Below, piece by piece: positions 37,936 to 45,374 of a DNA stretch of 64,000 nucleotides; position 1 is the stretch's first letter; each line of letters begins with the position of its first letter. The stretch is from Flavobacterium lindanitolerans. Lineage in GTDB: Bacteria > Bacteroidota > Bacteroidia > Flavobacteriales > Flavobacteriaceae. A program made the position numbers and the translations under genes. The DNA is taken from positions 1 to 64,000 of the forward strand of contig NZ_PJND01000009.1 in the NCBI RefSeq assembly GCF_002846575.1, written 5' to 3'. The notes beneath the pieces are model-generated. The model was not told the DNA's origin. It searched no databases and saw nothing but the letters and a program-made list of their open reading frames with translations.

Positions 37936-38117
37936 GTTCAGACCCTAATATTTGCATAAATGATTGGGAGCTTTTCCTGATACATATTGGAGTATTGAAA
38001 AATATCAAAATTATGGATGCTCTTTACACCAAAAGAACCTTTCAGGAAATACTGAAAAGTTGCTTTGTTTTCGGCTCCCACGCTCGAAAAAGAATTGGCG
38101 TTTTGACTTTTTTTCAT
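37936..38117 (-). ncRNA. Candidate structured leader or small RNA between aroB and arginine decarboxylase
   Basis: A good promoter (38123-38154) places the transcript start at about 38117. The RNA would contain a long-range pair TGGGAGC/GCTCCCA (38074-38080 with 37965-37972) enclosing about 100 nt, with an inner TTTCAG/CTGAAA hairpin, and would end at the 14-bp hairpin. The same stretch also reads as a 59-residue ORF (MKKSQNANSFSSVGAENK, stop at 37938), but its ATG would be at the very 5' end of the RNA. It may be a 5' leader controlling the decarboxylase, an independent RNA (a 6S-type rod is possible by size), or a leader peptide. The first two are favoured. Confidence 0.45.
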
Positions 38118-38122
38118 TGGGG

Positions 38123-38154
38123 CAAATGTAAAAAATATTATAACTGATATGCAA
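38123..38154 (-). promoter_or_regulatory. Promoter of the leader/small RNA
   Basis: Minus strand TTG (38152-38154), 21-nt spacer, TACATTTG (38123-38130). Both elements match the Bacteroidetes consensus. It lies after the aroB stop, so the RNA is transcribed separately. Confidence 0.6.
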
Positions 38155-38174
38155 TGATTTTTATTAAAAATATA

Positions 38175-39242
38175 TTAAGAATTATATTCTAAAAACGCAT
38201 CTATAATCAATTCGTTATCAGCTTTTTGTCCTGTGGATATACCGCCAATTCCATCAAGAAGTGCAAATTGGATTGTTCCGTATTCGTTTTTCTTGTCATG
38301 AATAAGCAATTCCAGTATGGGTTGGATGTCTTTTTCTTCAAAAACAACCCTTTCAAAAATATTATCAATTCCGTTTTTGATTTCTTCAAATTCCAGGTCG
38401 GAAATGAGATCTTTTCTCAGTGAAATATAACTCTCTAAAATCATTCCGGCAGCAATAGCCTCACCATGCAACAGTGATGTTTTGTTTTCATTTTCCAGAA
38501 AATAACTTTCAATGGCATGGCCTAAAGTATGTCCAAAATTCAAGGATTTTCGCAATCCGTTTTCTTTCGGATCCAGGGTTACGATAGTGTTTTTTATTTC
38601 AACTGATTGATAAATAAGAGTGTCTAAATCACCTGTATTTAAATTATTTAAGTCTAAAAATAATGACCAGTATTTTTTATCGAAGATTAGTCCGTGTTTT
38701 AGCATTTCAGCCAATCCGGAACGCATTTGGTTTTGAGGCAATGTTTCCAGATAGGTCGTGTCTATCAAAACCATTTTTGGTACGTTAATAACACCGATTT
38801 GATTTTTAAGGCTCCCGAGGTCGATTCCGTTTTTACCCCCAACTGAAGCATCGACCATAGCTAATAATGTAGTCGGAACATTTATAAAATCAATCCCTCT
38901 TTTAAATGTAGAAGCCACAAAGCCTCCCATGTCGGTTACAACGCCACCACCAACATTAATAACAAGACTTTTTCTGTCGGCACCCAAATCAGTCAGGACA
39001 TTCCAAAGCTCAACACAGGTTTCTATATTTTTATTGATTTCTCCAGGCTCAAATTCGATGATTTCGATGTTTAAATCGGTTTCAAGATTAGGGAGAAATA
39101 CAGGGAGGCAATATTCATTAGTATCACTGTCTGCAAAAATAAAAATAGAAGAATATTGATTTTCTGCCAAATGGCTGTTTAATGCTTCGTAGGCATTTTC
39201 ATTAAAAAAGATGGAATATCCGTTGGCTTCAATTGGTTTCAT
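38175..39242 (-). CDS. aroB: 3-dehydroquinate synthase
   Basis: The 355-residue enzyme converts DAHP to 3-dehydroquinate, the second step of the shikimate path. It contains the NAD-binding GGGVVTDMGGFVASTFKRG, VPTTLLAMVDASVGGKNGID, zinc-binding GLAEMLKHGLI and FGHTLGHAIE, and the late LLHGEAIAAGM. Length is normal. It is divergent to proline dehydrogenase and is followed by the leader region of the decarboxylase. Confidence 0.96.
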   Translation of the reverse strand: MKPIEANGYSIFFNENAYEALNSHLAENQYSSIFIFADSDTNEYCLPVFLPNLETDLNIEIIEFEPGEINKNIETCVELWNVLTDLGADRKSLVINVGGGVVTDMGGFVASTFKRGIDFINVPTTLLAMVDASVGGKNGIDLGSLKNQIGVINVPKMVLIDTTYLETLPQNQMRSGLAEMLKHGLIFDKKYWSLFLDLNNLNTGDLDTLIYQSVEIKNTIVTLDPKENGLRKSLNFGHTLGHAIESYFLENENKTSLLHGEAIAAGMILESYISLRKDLISDLEFEEIKNGIDNIFERVVFEEKDIQPILELLIHDKKNEYGTIQFALLDGIGGISTGQKADNELIIDAFLEYNS

Positions 39243-39360
39243 CTGATGTTTTTGAGTGGCAATTCATGACGTATTCAGACAAGCGCCATAAAAATTGCTT
39301 ATTTGTAATTTTAAAAGGCAAAATAAGGCAATTTTTAAGAAAAAATCACGAAGCTCTATT

Positions 39361-39368
39361 TATATTTG
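39361..39368 (+). promoter_or_regulatory. -7 promoter box of proline dehydrogenase
   Basis: TATATTTG is an exact TAnnTTTG match; the predicted transcript begins about 15 nt before the ATG at 39389, which supports that start. Confidence 0.6.
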
Positions 39369-39388
39369 CAACATTATTAAACAAACGA

Positions 39389-40558
39389 ATGGAAAAGATT
39401 TTCAACAATACACAAGTTGCTTTTGCACTAAAGAGTGATACTGAACTTGATAGGGCTTATTTTCTTTTTAAAATGATTGCTTCAGAACCGCTAGTTCGTA
39501 TTGGCACGGCAGTCACAAATTTTGCCTTAAAGGCACATTTACCGGTTGAAGGCCTGATTCGGGCGACAGTCTTCGATCATTTCTGCGGAGGCGTTAACGA
39601 AGAAGATTGCCTTACAGTAGTAGATAAAATGTTTACAAAAGGTGTTTCGTCTGTTCTGGATTATTCGGTAGAAGGAAAAGAAGAAGAGGAGCAATTCGAC
39701 CTGGCGCTCGAAATGACTTTGAAAACAATTGAATTTGCAAAAGAAAGACAGGCTATTCCGTTTGCGGTTTTTAAACCTACCGGATTGGGAAGATTTGAAT
39801 TGTATGAAAAATTAGGAGAAGGAAAAGAGTTTTCAAAAGAAGAAACAGAAGAATGGCAACGTGTTGTTAACCGATTTGATCTGGTTTGTAAAACCGCTCA
39901 TGCGAAAGATGTTGCGCTTCTAATCGATGCTGAAGAAAGCTGGATGCAGGATGCGGCAGATGATTTGGTATTGGAAATGATGCGTAAATACAATAGAGAG
40001 AAAGCGATTGTTTTTAATACGTTGCAATTGTATCGTTGGGATAGGGTAGACTATCTGAAAAAAATCCATGAGATTGCCAAAGTTGAAGGATTTTATATCG
40101 GTATGAAGCTGGTTCGAGGCGCTTATATGGAAAAGGAAAATAAACGTGCTGAAGAAAAAGGTTATGTTTCTCCAATCTGTATTTCAAAAGAAGCGACCGA
40201 TGTGAATTATGATACCGCTGTAATCTATATGGTGGAACATCTGGAAAAGATGGCCATTTTCGCAGGAACCCATAATGAAGACAGTTCTTATAAGCTGATG
40301 AAACTTATGGATGAAAATAATATCGAAAAAGGCGATACTAGAGTTTGGTTTGGGCAATTGTATGGAATGAGTGACAATATCAGTTATAACCTGGCTTCGA
40401 ATGGCTATAATGTTGCCAAGTACCTTCCTTTTGGCCCCGTGAGGGATGTTATGCCCTATTTAATCCGCAGGGCTGAGGAAAATACTTCAGTAGCAGGACA
40501 GACTAGTAGGGAATTGAACCTTATTAAAGTAGAAAGAGATAGGAGAAAAGGGAAGTAG
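39389..40558 (+). CDS. Proline dehydrogenase (monofunctional)
   Basis: The ATG giving MEKIFNNTQVAFALKS is chosen because a promoter box lies just upstream; the protein has 389 residues. It is the FAD-dependent first enzyme of proline breakdown. The TIM-barrel motifs are present: VFKPTGLGRFELYEKL, LLIDAEESWMQDAAD, GFYIGMKLVRGAYMEKE and the late WFGQLYGMSD with YLPFGPVRDVMPYLIRRA. The P5C dehydrogenase partner is not in the window. A terminator follows. Confidence 0.93.
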   Translation: MEKIFNNTQVAFALKSDTELDRAYFLFKMIASEPLVRIGTAVTNFALKAHLPVEGLIRATVFDHFCGGVNEEDCLTVVDKMFTKGVSSVLDYSVEGKEEEEQFDLALEMTLKTIEFAKERQAIPFAVFKPTGLGRFELYEKLGEGKEFSKEETEEWQRVVNRFDLVCKTAHAKDVALLIDAEESWMQDAADDLVLEMMRKYNREKAIVFNTLQLYRWDRVDYLKKIHEIAKVEGFYIGMKLVRGAYMEKENKRAEEKGYVSPICISKEATDVNYDTAVIYMVEHLEKMAIFAGTHNEDSSYKLMKLMDENNIEKGDTRVWFGQLYGMSDNISYNLASNGYNVAKYLPFGPVRDVMPYLIRRAEENTSVAGQTSRELNLIKVERDRRKGK

Positions 40559-40576
40559 TTTCCTGAATATAAATAT

Positions 40577-40606
40577 AAAAGCCGGTTTCTCTTGAAACCG
40601 GCTTTT
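40577..40606. terminator. Terminator between proline dehydrogenase and the VWA protein gene
   Basis: AAAAGCCGGTTTC/GAAACCGGCTTTTT stem with a TCTT loop; A and T tracts on both sides allow it to serve both converging genes. Confidence 0.8.
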
Positions 40607-40674
40607 TGCTGTCTGCTCTTTTTTAAAAGCATTGTCCTGACTATAATGCTGTCATTAACAGAATTGTTTAGGGA

Positions 40675-41958
40675 TTAATTCTTAACCAGTTTTGATTTAA
40701 AAATTTTCCCATCTACAGTGGTAACGGTAACAAGATAGACTCCTTCTTTATAATCGTTAACTGCCACCTCATGTTTTTCAGCTTCTTTAATTTTCTTATC
40801 AAGCATAATTCTTCCATCCATTGAAACTATGGATATATGTTGTATTAAAGAAGAATTTAGCATAATGGTTACGCTAGTGCTTGAAGGATTTGGAAACAGG
40901 CTGATTTTTTCCTCTTTCCCATTATTCTTATTTGGTTCAAGATTGGCCTTTCTTCCCACAAAGTCACTCGGGCACTCTTGGATGTAGGCTCTGAACCGGG
41001 AACGATACATACTGTGGAATCCTGGTTTAAGTACAATTGTATTTCCTGCATGATATATACCAACACCTCCATCACTAGTGTTACTGATTATGCTATTTGA
41101 TGCAGTTATAGAATTTGATGCTTGTCGATTATCATGAGTTCCGATATTTACATCATGAGTTGGAGATATAAGGACAAGATCAGGAAGACAATCTTTAATC
41201 GCTATAGAACAGATTTCTTCTGTTGTATTGTTGATTTCTGCTGGAGTCATAATAAAATCTGTTTTATTCAAAAGAAATCTGGGTGTTATTCCAGCTCCGT
41301 CAGGATCAGTAGGATAAGATTCTACAATTCCTGTGTAAGTTCCCCCTGTACTTGCTACAGCAGCTGCTGCTTGTGTTGCATTTGCATTTGGGGAAACTAT
41401 TGTTACAACAAATTTAGCATTACGAATTGTTTTGAAAGTCGTATAGTTCTGGAAAGCAGTACTGGTGTTCATTCCTGGGGAACTAGTATTTACAATATAG
41501 GAAGTTGGAGAATTTCTAGTAGCATCAGTAAAAAAATAAATAACTAACGAGTTGCCTGCTGTTGGACTTAACGAGGTTATCGGACTTACTATGCCAGGAT
41601 TTGGGATTCCATCAAGTGCATTTCCTATCAAGCCTAATGCCTCGTGTGCAAAATCACCAATACCTACAGCATTTCGTCTGGTGAAAACAGGTACAACGTT
41701 AGTAAAAGGGGTTTCAATCCAGATTTTACTTTCAGAAGCATCACCTGTAGAACCATATTGCACTATGGAGATTCTATTATTGGGGTTGCAGACTATGACT
41801 TTTTCCATTATTGCCTGAACAGAACTGGTCATTTGCGTATATTCTAAATTGCTAATAGAACCGCTATTGTCAAGCCAAAATATTACGTCACTTCCTTGTG
41901 GATAGCCTTTAAAGGTAAATAGCAGAAAGGAAAGGTATATTAAATATACGTTCTTCAT
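40675..41958 (-). CDS. Secreted VWA-domain protein with T9SS type A sorting tail
   Basis: The 427-residue protein has a signal peptide (YLSFLLFTFKGYPQG), then a von Willebrand A domain with the metal-dependent adhesion motif FWLDNSGSIS and VIYFFTDATRN. A spacer with VDIGT-like NIGTHDNRQ and LKPGFHS follows (an orphan T9SS cargo motif), then the type A sorting domain, starting SLFPNPSSTSVTIML and ending YLVTVTTVDGKIFKSKLVKN. Such tails direct export and surface attachment through the T9SS. It is downstream of the fibre-like gene in one operon. It probably binds a ligand or partner protein. Confidence 0.88.
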   Translation of the reverse strand: MKNVYLIYLSFLLFTFKGYPQGSDVIFWLDNSGSISNLEYTQMTSSVQAIMEKVIVCNPNNRISIVQYGSTGDASESKIWIETPFTNVVPVFTRRNAVGIGDFAHEALGLIGNALDGIPNPGIVSPITSLSPTAGNSLVIYFFTDATRNSPTSYIVNTSSPGMNTSTAFQNYTTFKTIRNAKFVVTIVSPNANATQAAAAVASTGGTYTGIVESYPTDPDGAGITPRFLLNKTDFIMTPAEINNTTEEICSIAIKDCLPDLVLISPTHDVNIGTHDNRQASNSITASNSIISNTSDGGVGIYHAGNTIVLKPGFHSMYRSRFRAYIQECPSDFVGRKANLEPNKNNGKEEKISLFPNPSSTSVTIMLNSSLIQHISIVSMDGRIMLDKKIKEAEKHEVAVNDYKEGVYLVTVTTVDGKIFKSKLVKN

Positions 41959-41987
41959 ATTGTGTGTCTTTAATGTTAAACGAATAT

Positions 41988-43577
41988 CTAATTTCTCTCT
42001 GATAAGATTTTTACCTGTTTCGTAAGCTCTTCTATTTTCTTATTCTGCTCGATCAAATAAAGTGTCAGCTCCTCGATTTTTTCTTGTTGTATTTTAGCCA
42101 TTTCACCCAATTCAAGACCTTCTTCTGCTACTTTTGCTGCCGAAGGAACATTTGGGAGGTGACCATTTTCTTTAATAAAAGTCTCCACTTCAGCCAATGG
42201 CTTTAACTGATACTCTGGCGCAAAAACATAATCTGCCCATGCCGACATAAGATTGACTCTTACTTCTTCTGTTAAAATGCCTCCTTTGACAAATAGCTTG
42301 TAGTTGGCCAAGCTAACTGCTCCAGCTGTTGCAGGGAAAGCATCTGGTGTTGCATAGGTATTGATTCCGCCAATACCTACTTTTCCGGTTGAAAAATCGC
42401 CATAGATTAGCGTAGTCGTTGCACTATTTGCGATATGGAGCTTATTACTTCCAAGTTCGTTATATCCTGCAGAATCTCCAAGAAATACATTTCGTGAACC
42501 AGTATTGTTGGAATATCCTGCATTTGAGCCGATATAAGTATTGCCTTGCCCACTTGAATTTAAAGCTCCAGCTCTACCTCCAATAAAAGTGTTATATGAA
42601 GTTGTTGTGTTAAGTCCTGCTATAAAGCCCACAAAGACATTATTGACTCCTGTGGTATTTTCATATCCTGAACTGGCACCAACATATACATTATCATAGC
42701 CAGTTATATTGCTAAACCCTGAATTGGTGCCTGTAAACGTATTACGATAGCCTGTTGAGTTTGAGCGGCCTGAATCGTACCCATAAAAACTATTTGAATA
42801 ACCATCTTTATTATAAAGTCCTGAATTGTTTCCAGTAAAAGTGTTGAATGTTCCAGTCGTATTATTAAATCCTGAGCTGGATCCTACAAAAACATTATAT
42901 GAAGCCGTAGTATTAAGTCCGGCTGAATAACCCACAAATACATTGTCATTACCAGTAGAATTCTTATATCCGGAATTTGCTCCTAAATATACATTTTGTA
43001 CACCTGTAGTATTATTCAGTCCAGAAAGGGCGCCAAAAAAAGTATTTTCGCTTCCACTTGTATTACTAAGACCTGAGAAAGCACCATAAAAAGAATTATT
43101 ATCTGCAATATTATAATATCCTGACTTGTATCCGCTAAATACATTATGTTCGCCTTTAATATTAGAATATCCTGCCGACCATCCTGTAAAAACATTATTA
43201 CTTGCCTTGGAAGAATTAAAACCTGAATAAGATCCTGTGAATGTATTATAATTACCGGACGAATTTTTATTTCCGGAAGAATAACCAATGAAAACATTTT
43301 CCCCTCCAGATATATTATTTACTCCTCCTAATGCTCCTAAAAAAGTATTTTTACCACCACCTGTATTGGTCATTCCTGCCTGATAGCCAAAAAAAGAATT
43401 TGATCCTCCAGTGTTTCCTGCACCGCCAATTAATGACCCGACTACTGTGTTCTGTGTTGATGGGGGAGCCACGTTACCGGTTCCTAAAGTTCCTGTTCCT
43501 ACTACTGTATTTTGTGCTTGTATGTAAAATGTTCCTGAACAAACAGCCAGCACTGCTAATTTAATTTTTGTATTCAT
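41988..43577 (-). CDS. Secreted fibre-like protein with 19 seventeen-residue repeats
   Basis: The 529-residue protein has a signal peptide (LAVLAVCSGTFYIQAQN). Residues about 50-375 consist of repeats of the pattern N-x-F/Y-x-G-x-x-S/A-G-x-x-N-x-x-G, a period of 17 typical of a left-handed beta-roll as in YadA-like heads. Then comes a neck-like part and a C-terminal coiled coil (QQEKIEELTLYLIEQNKK, residues about 495-525) preceded by NGHLPNVPSA, as in Bacteroidetes tail-fibre-like proteins. It may form a trimeric surface fibre. It precedes the VWA protein gene by 29 bp. No sorting tail of type A is visible. Confidence 0.75.
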   Translation of the reverse strand: MNTKIKLAVLAVCSGTFYIQAQNTVVGTGTLGTGNVAPPSTQNTVVGSLIGGAGNTGGSNSFFGYQAGMTNTGGGKNTFLGALGGVNNISGGENVFIGYSSGNKNSSGNYNTFTGSYSGFNSSKASNNVFTGWSAGYSNIKGEHNVFSGYKSGYYNIADNNSFYGAFSGLSNTSGSENTFFGALSGLNNTTGVQNVYLGANSGYKNSTGNDNVFVGYSAGLNTTASYNVFVGSSSGFNNTTGTFNTFTGNNSGLYNKDGYSNSFYGYDSGRSNSTGYRNTFTGTNSGFSNITGYDNVYVGASSGYENTTGVNNVFVGFIAGLNTTTSYNTFIGGRAGALNSSGQGNTYIGSNAGYSNNTGSRNVFLGDSAGYNELGSNKLHIANSATTTLIYGDFSTGKVGIGGINTYATPDAFPATAGAVSLANYKLFVKGGILTEEVRVNLMSAWADYVFAPEYQLKPLAEVETFIKENGHLPNVPSAAKVAEEGLELGEMAKIQQEKIEELTLYLIEQNKKIEELTKQVKILSERN

Positions 43578-43948
43578 AAGTATCAGATTAAGTTATTGTT
43601 TAAAAATGATGAATTTGTTTACAGCTATAATCATAATTTATTTATTTGCATAATAAGAGAGATTTGTGTTTTTAAATATTTATAACACTTTAATGTTGAA
43701 AAAATCAATATCAGTATTAAATTATTGTTTTTGTTGTAAAACAAATAGCAAAAAGTAATAAGTGGAACTATATGAGAATAAGCGGGTGATTTTTACCGAT
43801 AACTGGTAAAAAGAAAATTCTTAAAACTGAGTTTTAATCATAAAAATATGTTTACTAAAGAGTTAGAAGAAGAAGCAAATAGTTTCATTGCATAGAAATA
43901 AAAAAGCCAGTTTCAAAAGAAACTGGCTTTTTTATTATTTAATATGGG
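43578..43948. other. Intergenic region before tRNA-Val(GAC)
   Basis: AT-rich. It holds a terminator hairpin at 43900-43934 and a 15-codon open stretch at 43848-43895 (MFTKELEEEANSFIA) that may be the remnant of a lost gene. No other feature was found. Confidence 0.5.
43900..43934. terminator. Terminator hairpin next to tRNA-Val(GAC)
   Basis: AAAAAAGCCAGTTTC/GAAACTGGCTTTTTT with an AAAA loop; it can end transcripts in either direction, including the tRNA. Confidence 0.75.
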
Positions 43949-44022
43949 TGGGTCATACTGGAATCGAACCAGTGACTTCTACCCTGTCAAGGTAGCACTC
44001 TGAACCGCTGAGTTAATGACCC
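43949..44022 (-). tRNA. tRNA-Val (anticodon GAC)
   Basis: The acceptor arms GGGTCAT/ATGACCC pair, the anticodon stem CTACC/GGTAG holds loop TTGACAG, giving anticodon GAC, and the T-arm contains GGTTCGATTCC. Discriminator base A. It lies beside the left island border. Confidence 0.92.
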
Positions 44023-44040
44023 TAATGTGTTGAAATAAAA

Positions 44041-44064
44041 AAAGCAAGCCTAAAGGCTTGCTTT
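44041..44064 (-). terminator. Hairpin at the left island border
   Basis: AAAGCAAGCCT/AGGCTTGCTTT with a 2-nt centre, followed on the minus strand by a T run. It lies between the tRNA-Val genes in the ancestral order. Confidence 0.6.
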
Positions 44065-44086
44065 GTGGGCGATGAGGGATTCGAAC
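44063..44086. repeat. Left attachment repeat of the island
   Basis: These 24 bases are identical to 56464-56487, the 3' end and T-arm of tRNA-Val(UAC). A tRNA 3' end copied at the far side of an insert is the mark of integration by a tyrosine recombinase. Confidence 0.85.
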
Positions 44087-44460
44087 TACGTTCGTTTAAC
44101 CTGCATAAATCCACTATTCCTGTGCATTTGAACCAAAATTGCCACGAATGTGCCAATTGGTCTATTTTGCATAAAAAAAGCCACCAAAACGGTAGCTTTT
44201 TTCGTTTTGCGGAAAGGGAGGGATTCGAACTTGATTGCCTTATCCTTTTAAAGCAAGTTTTTTATTGACTTAATAGATGTGCGCCATGAAAGCGCCATGT
44301 CAAACTAAACTACTTTTTACCTTTTTATATCTTAAAGGGCTCCTGCCTCGAAGCCGACTGAATTTAAAGAACGCCGTAATCTCATGTTAATTGATGTGTA
44401 AATTTACCGATATTTTTTTTAAAATAGAGGTCAGCAACTTAAATTATGAGATTAGATTGT
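44087..44460. other. Left island margin with a second tRNA 3' fragment
   Basis: No gene is seen. A weak hairpin (AAAAAGCCACC/GGTAGCTTTTT) lies at 44173-44202. At 44210-44231 the sequence GCGGAAAGGGAGGGATTCGAAC matches the 3' end of a tRNA, most likely tRNA-Ser, suggesting an older integration scar. Past it, GCGCCATGAAAGCGCCATG is a short repeat of GCGCCATG. Confidence 0.55.
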
Positions 44461-44473
44461 TAAAAACATATTT

Positions 44474-45165
44474 TTATCCCTTAACCTTCCCAAACGTTTC
44501 TAACTCCATAAACTTTGATTTAAAAAGATTCGAAGGTATTTTCTTCTTTAGTAGGTTATGAAAATTTTCGTCATGAGTAGATAATATGATCTGTTTTTTT
44601 GATTAACAACAATACTTCGTAATAAATCTATAGTTGATAATATATTGATACTATCCATTGACTGTATTGGGTCGTCCACAAAGATACAGTCGATCGGCTT
44701 CCCCTTACCATCTTTCGTATTCGAAGCTTTTGCTAAAAAATACATAAACTCAATATATTTAGTTGTGCTTGGCTAAAATATAAATTTGGAATAATATAGC
44801 TTTTATCATCATTTTCCTTGTAAAGGCAAACATTTAGTTTTGGTTTATTATCTTTGAAATCGGGAATAAATTTAACTTTTTTATAATCAGGATGCGGATC
44901 TATTCTTTTGTATAGATCATTAATCAAATCTTCATAGAAAAATGATCTAATTTGGGTTTCGATATGTAACGATACTTTATCAGCTTCATCTTTCAGACTT
45001 TTGGTCACTTTATTTTTCAAGTTTTTATTTGCCTTCAGATCATTTTCTATTTTTTTGTTTTTTTCAAAGTTCAGATAGGGAAGAATATTATCTTTTAATT
45101 GAGATAAAAGCTTAAGTTCCTTTTCTTCATTATTTTTCTTTAATTTATTAATTCGATTCAATAGA
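44474..45165 (-). pseudogene. SMC/RecN-like ATPase, truncated and twice frameshifted
   Basis: Only the C-terminal part remains: a helical region (LLNRINKLKKNNEEKELKLL), the ABC signature-like YFSQAQLNILSLC, Walker B IDCIFVDDPIQSMD and the H-loop IILSTHDEN, ending MELETFGKVKG. Two one-base gaps split it: a T6 run (44735-44740) and an A7 run (44594-44600) on the coding strand; each needs one more base. The N-terminus with Walker A is missing, lost at a junction with the polymerase fragment. AAA ATPases of this type often sit in defence or repair modules, but the original role cannot be told. Confidence 0.8.
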
Positions 45166-45300
45166 ACAGGATGCCACCACGCCACGCTCGCCGCCGCCGA
45201 CAATCAGCGGAATCCCGTCCAGCTTGGAATTTGCCAAGATTTCGCAGGATACAAAAAATGTATCCAGATCCATGTGAACAATCGCTCTCTCCATCATCAT
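45148..45300 (-). pseudogene. N-terminal fragment of a Y-family DNA polymerase (ImpB/MucB/SamB type)
   Basis: The 50-residue frame contains RAIVHMDLDTFFVSCE, with the two metal-binding aspartates, and LDGIPLIVGGGERGVVASC, the start of the Y-family palm and fingers. After ASCS the normal continuation (YEAR) is lost and a stop follows, where sequence of the ATPase begins. The intact gene would be error-prone polymerase for SOS-type mutagenesis. It is divergent to the XRE-S24 regulator, the usual pairing. Its higher G+C suggests a foreign source. Confidence 0.85.
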
Positions 45301-45320
45301 CAAATTTTACTTCAACAAAA

Positions 45321-45354
45321 TTGCTAATATATTTAGTATCATATACTATCTTTG
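45321..45354 (+). promoter_or_regulatory. Promoter and candidate operator of the XRE-S24 repressor
   Basis: TTG at 45321-45323, a 23-nt spacer, TATCTTTG at 45347-45354. The palindrome TAGTAT-CAT-ATACTA (45334-45348) overlaps the -7 box and is well placed for self-repression and for control of the divergent polymerase gene. Confidence 0.6.
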
Positions 45355-45374
45355 TTGCTACAAATCATAGCAAA

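Noticed and set aside
37938..38117. A 59-residue protein gene between aroB and arginine decarboxylase
   Set aside because: Not listed as a CDS because its ATG coincides with the predicted transcript start and no ribosome site is possible; kept as an alternative within the leader/RNA entry.
44065..44268. A 67-codon plus-strand frame across the left border
   Set aside because: It runs through two tRNA 3' fragments and a hairpin and has no recognisable protein features.
45171..45374. A 68-residue N-terminal extension of the XRE-S24 repressor
   Set aside because: It covers the divergent polymerase fragment, the promoter and the operator; the HTH begins right after the ATG at 45375.
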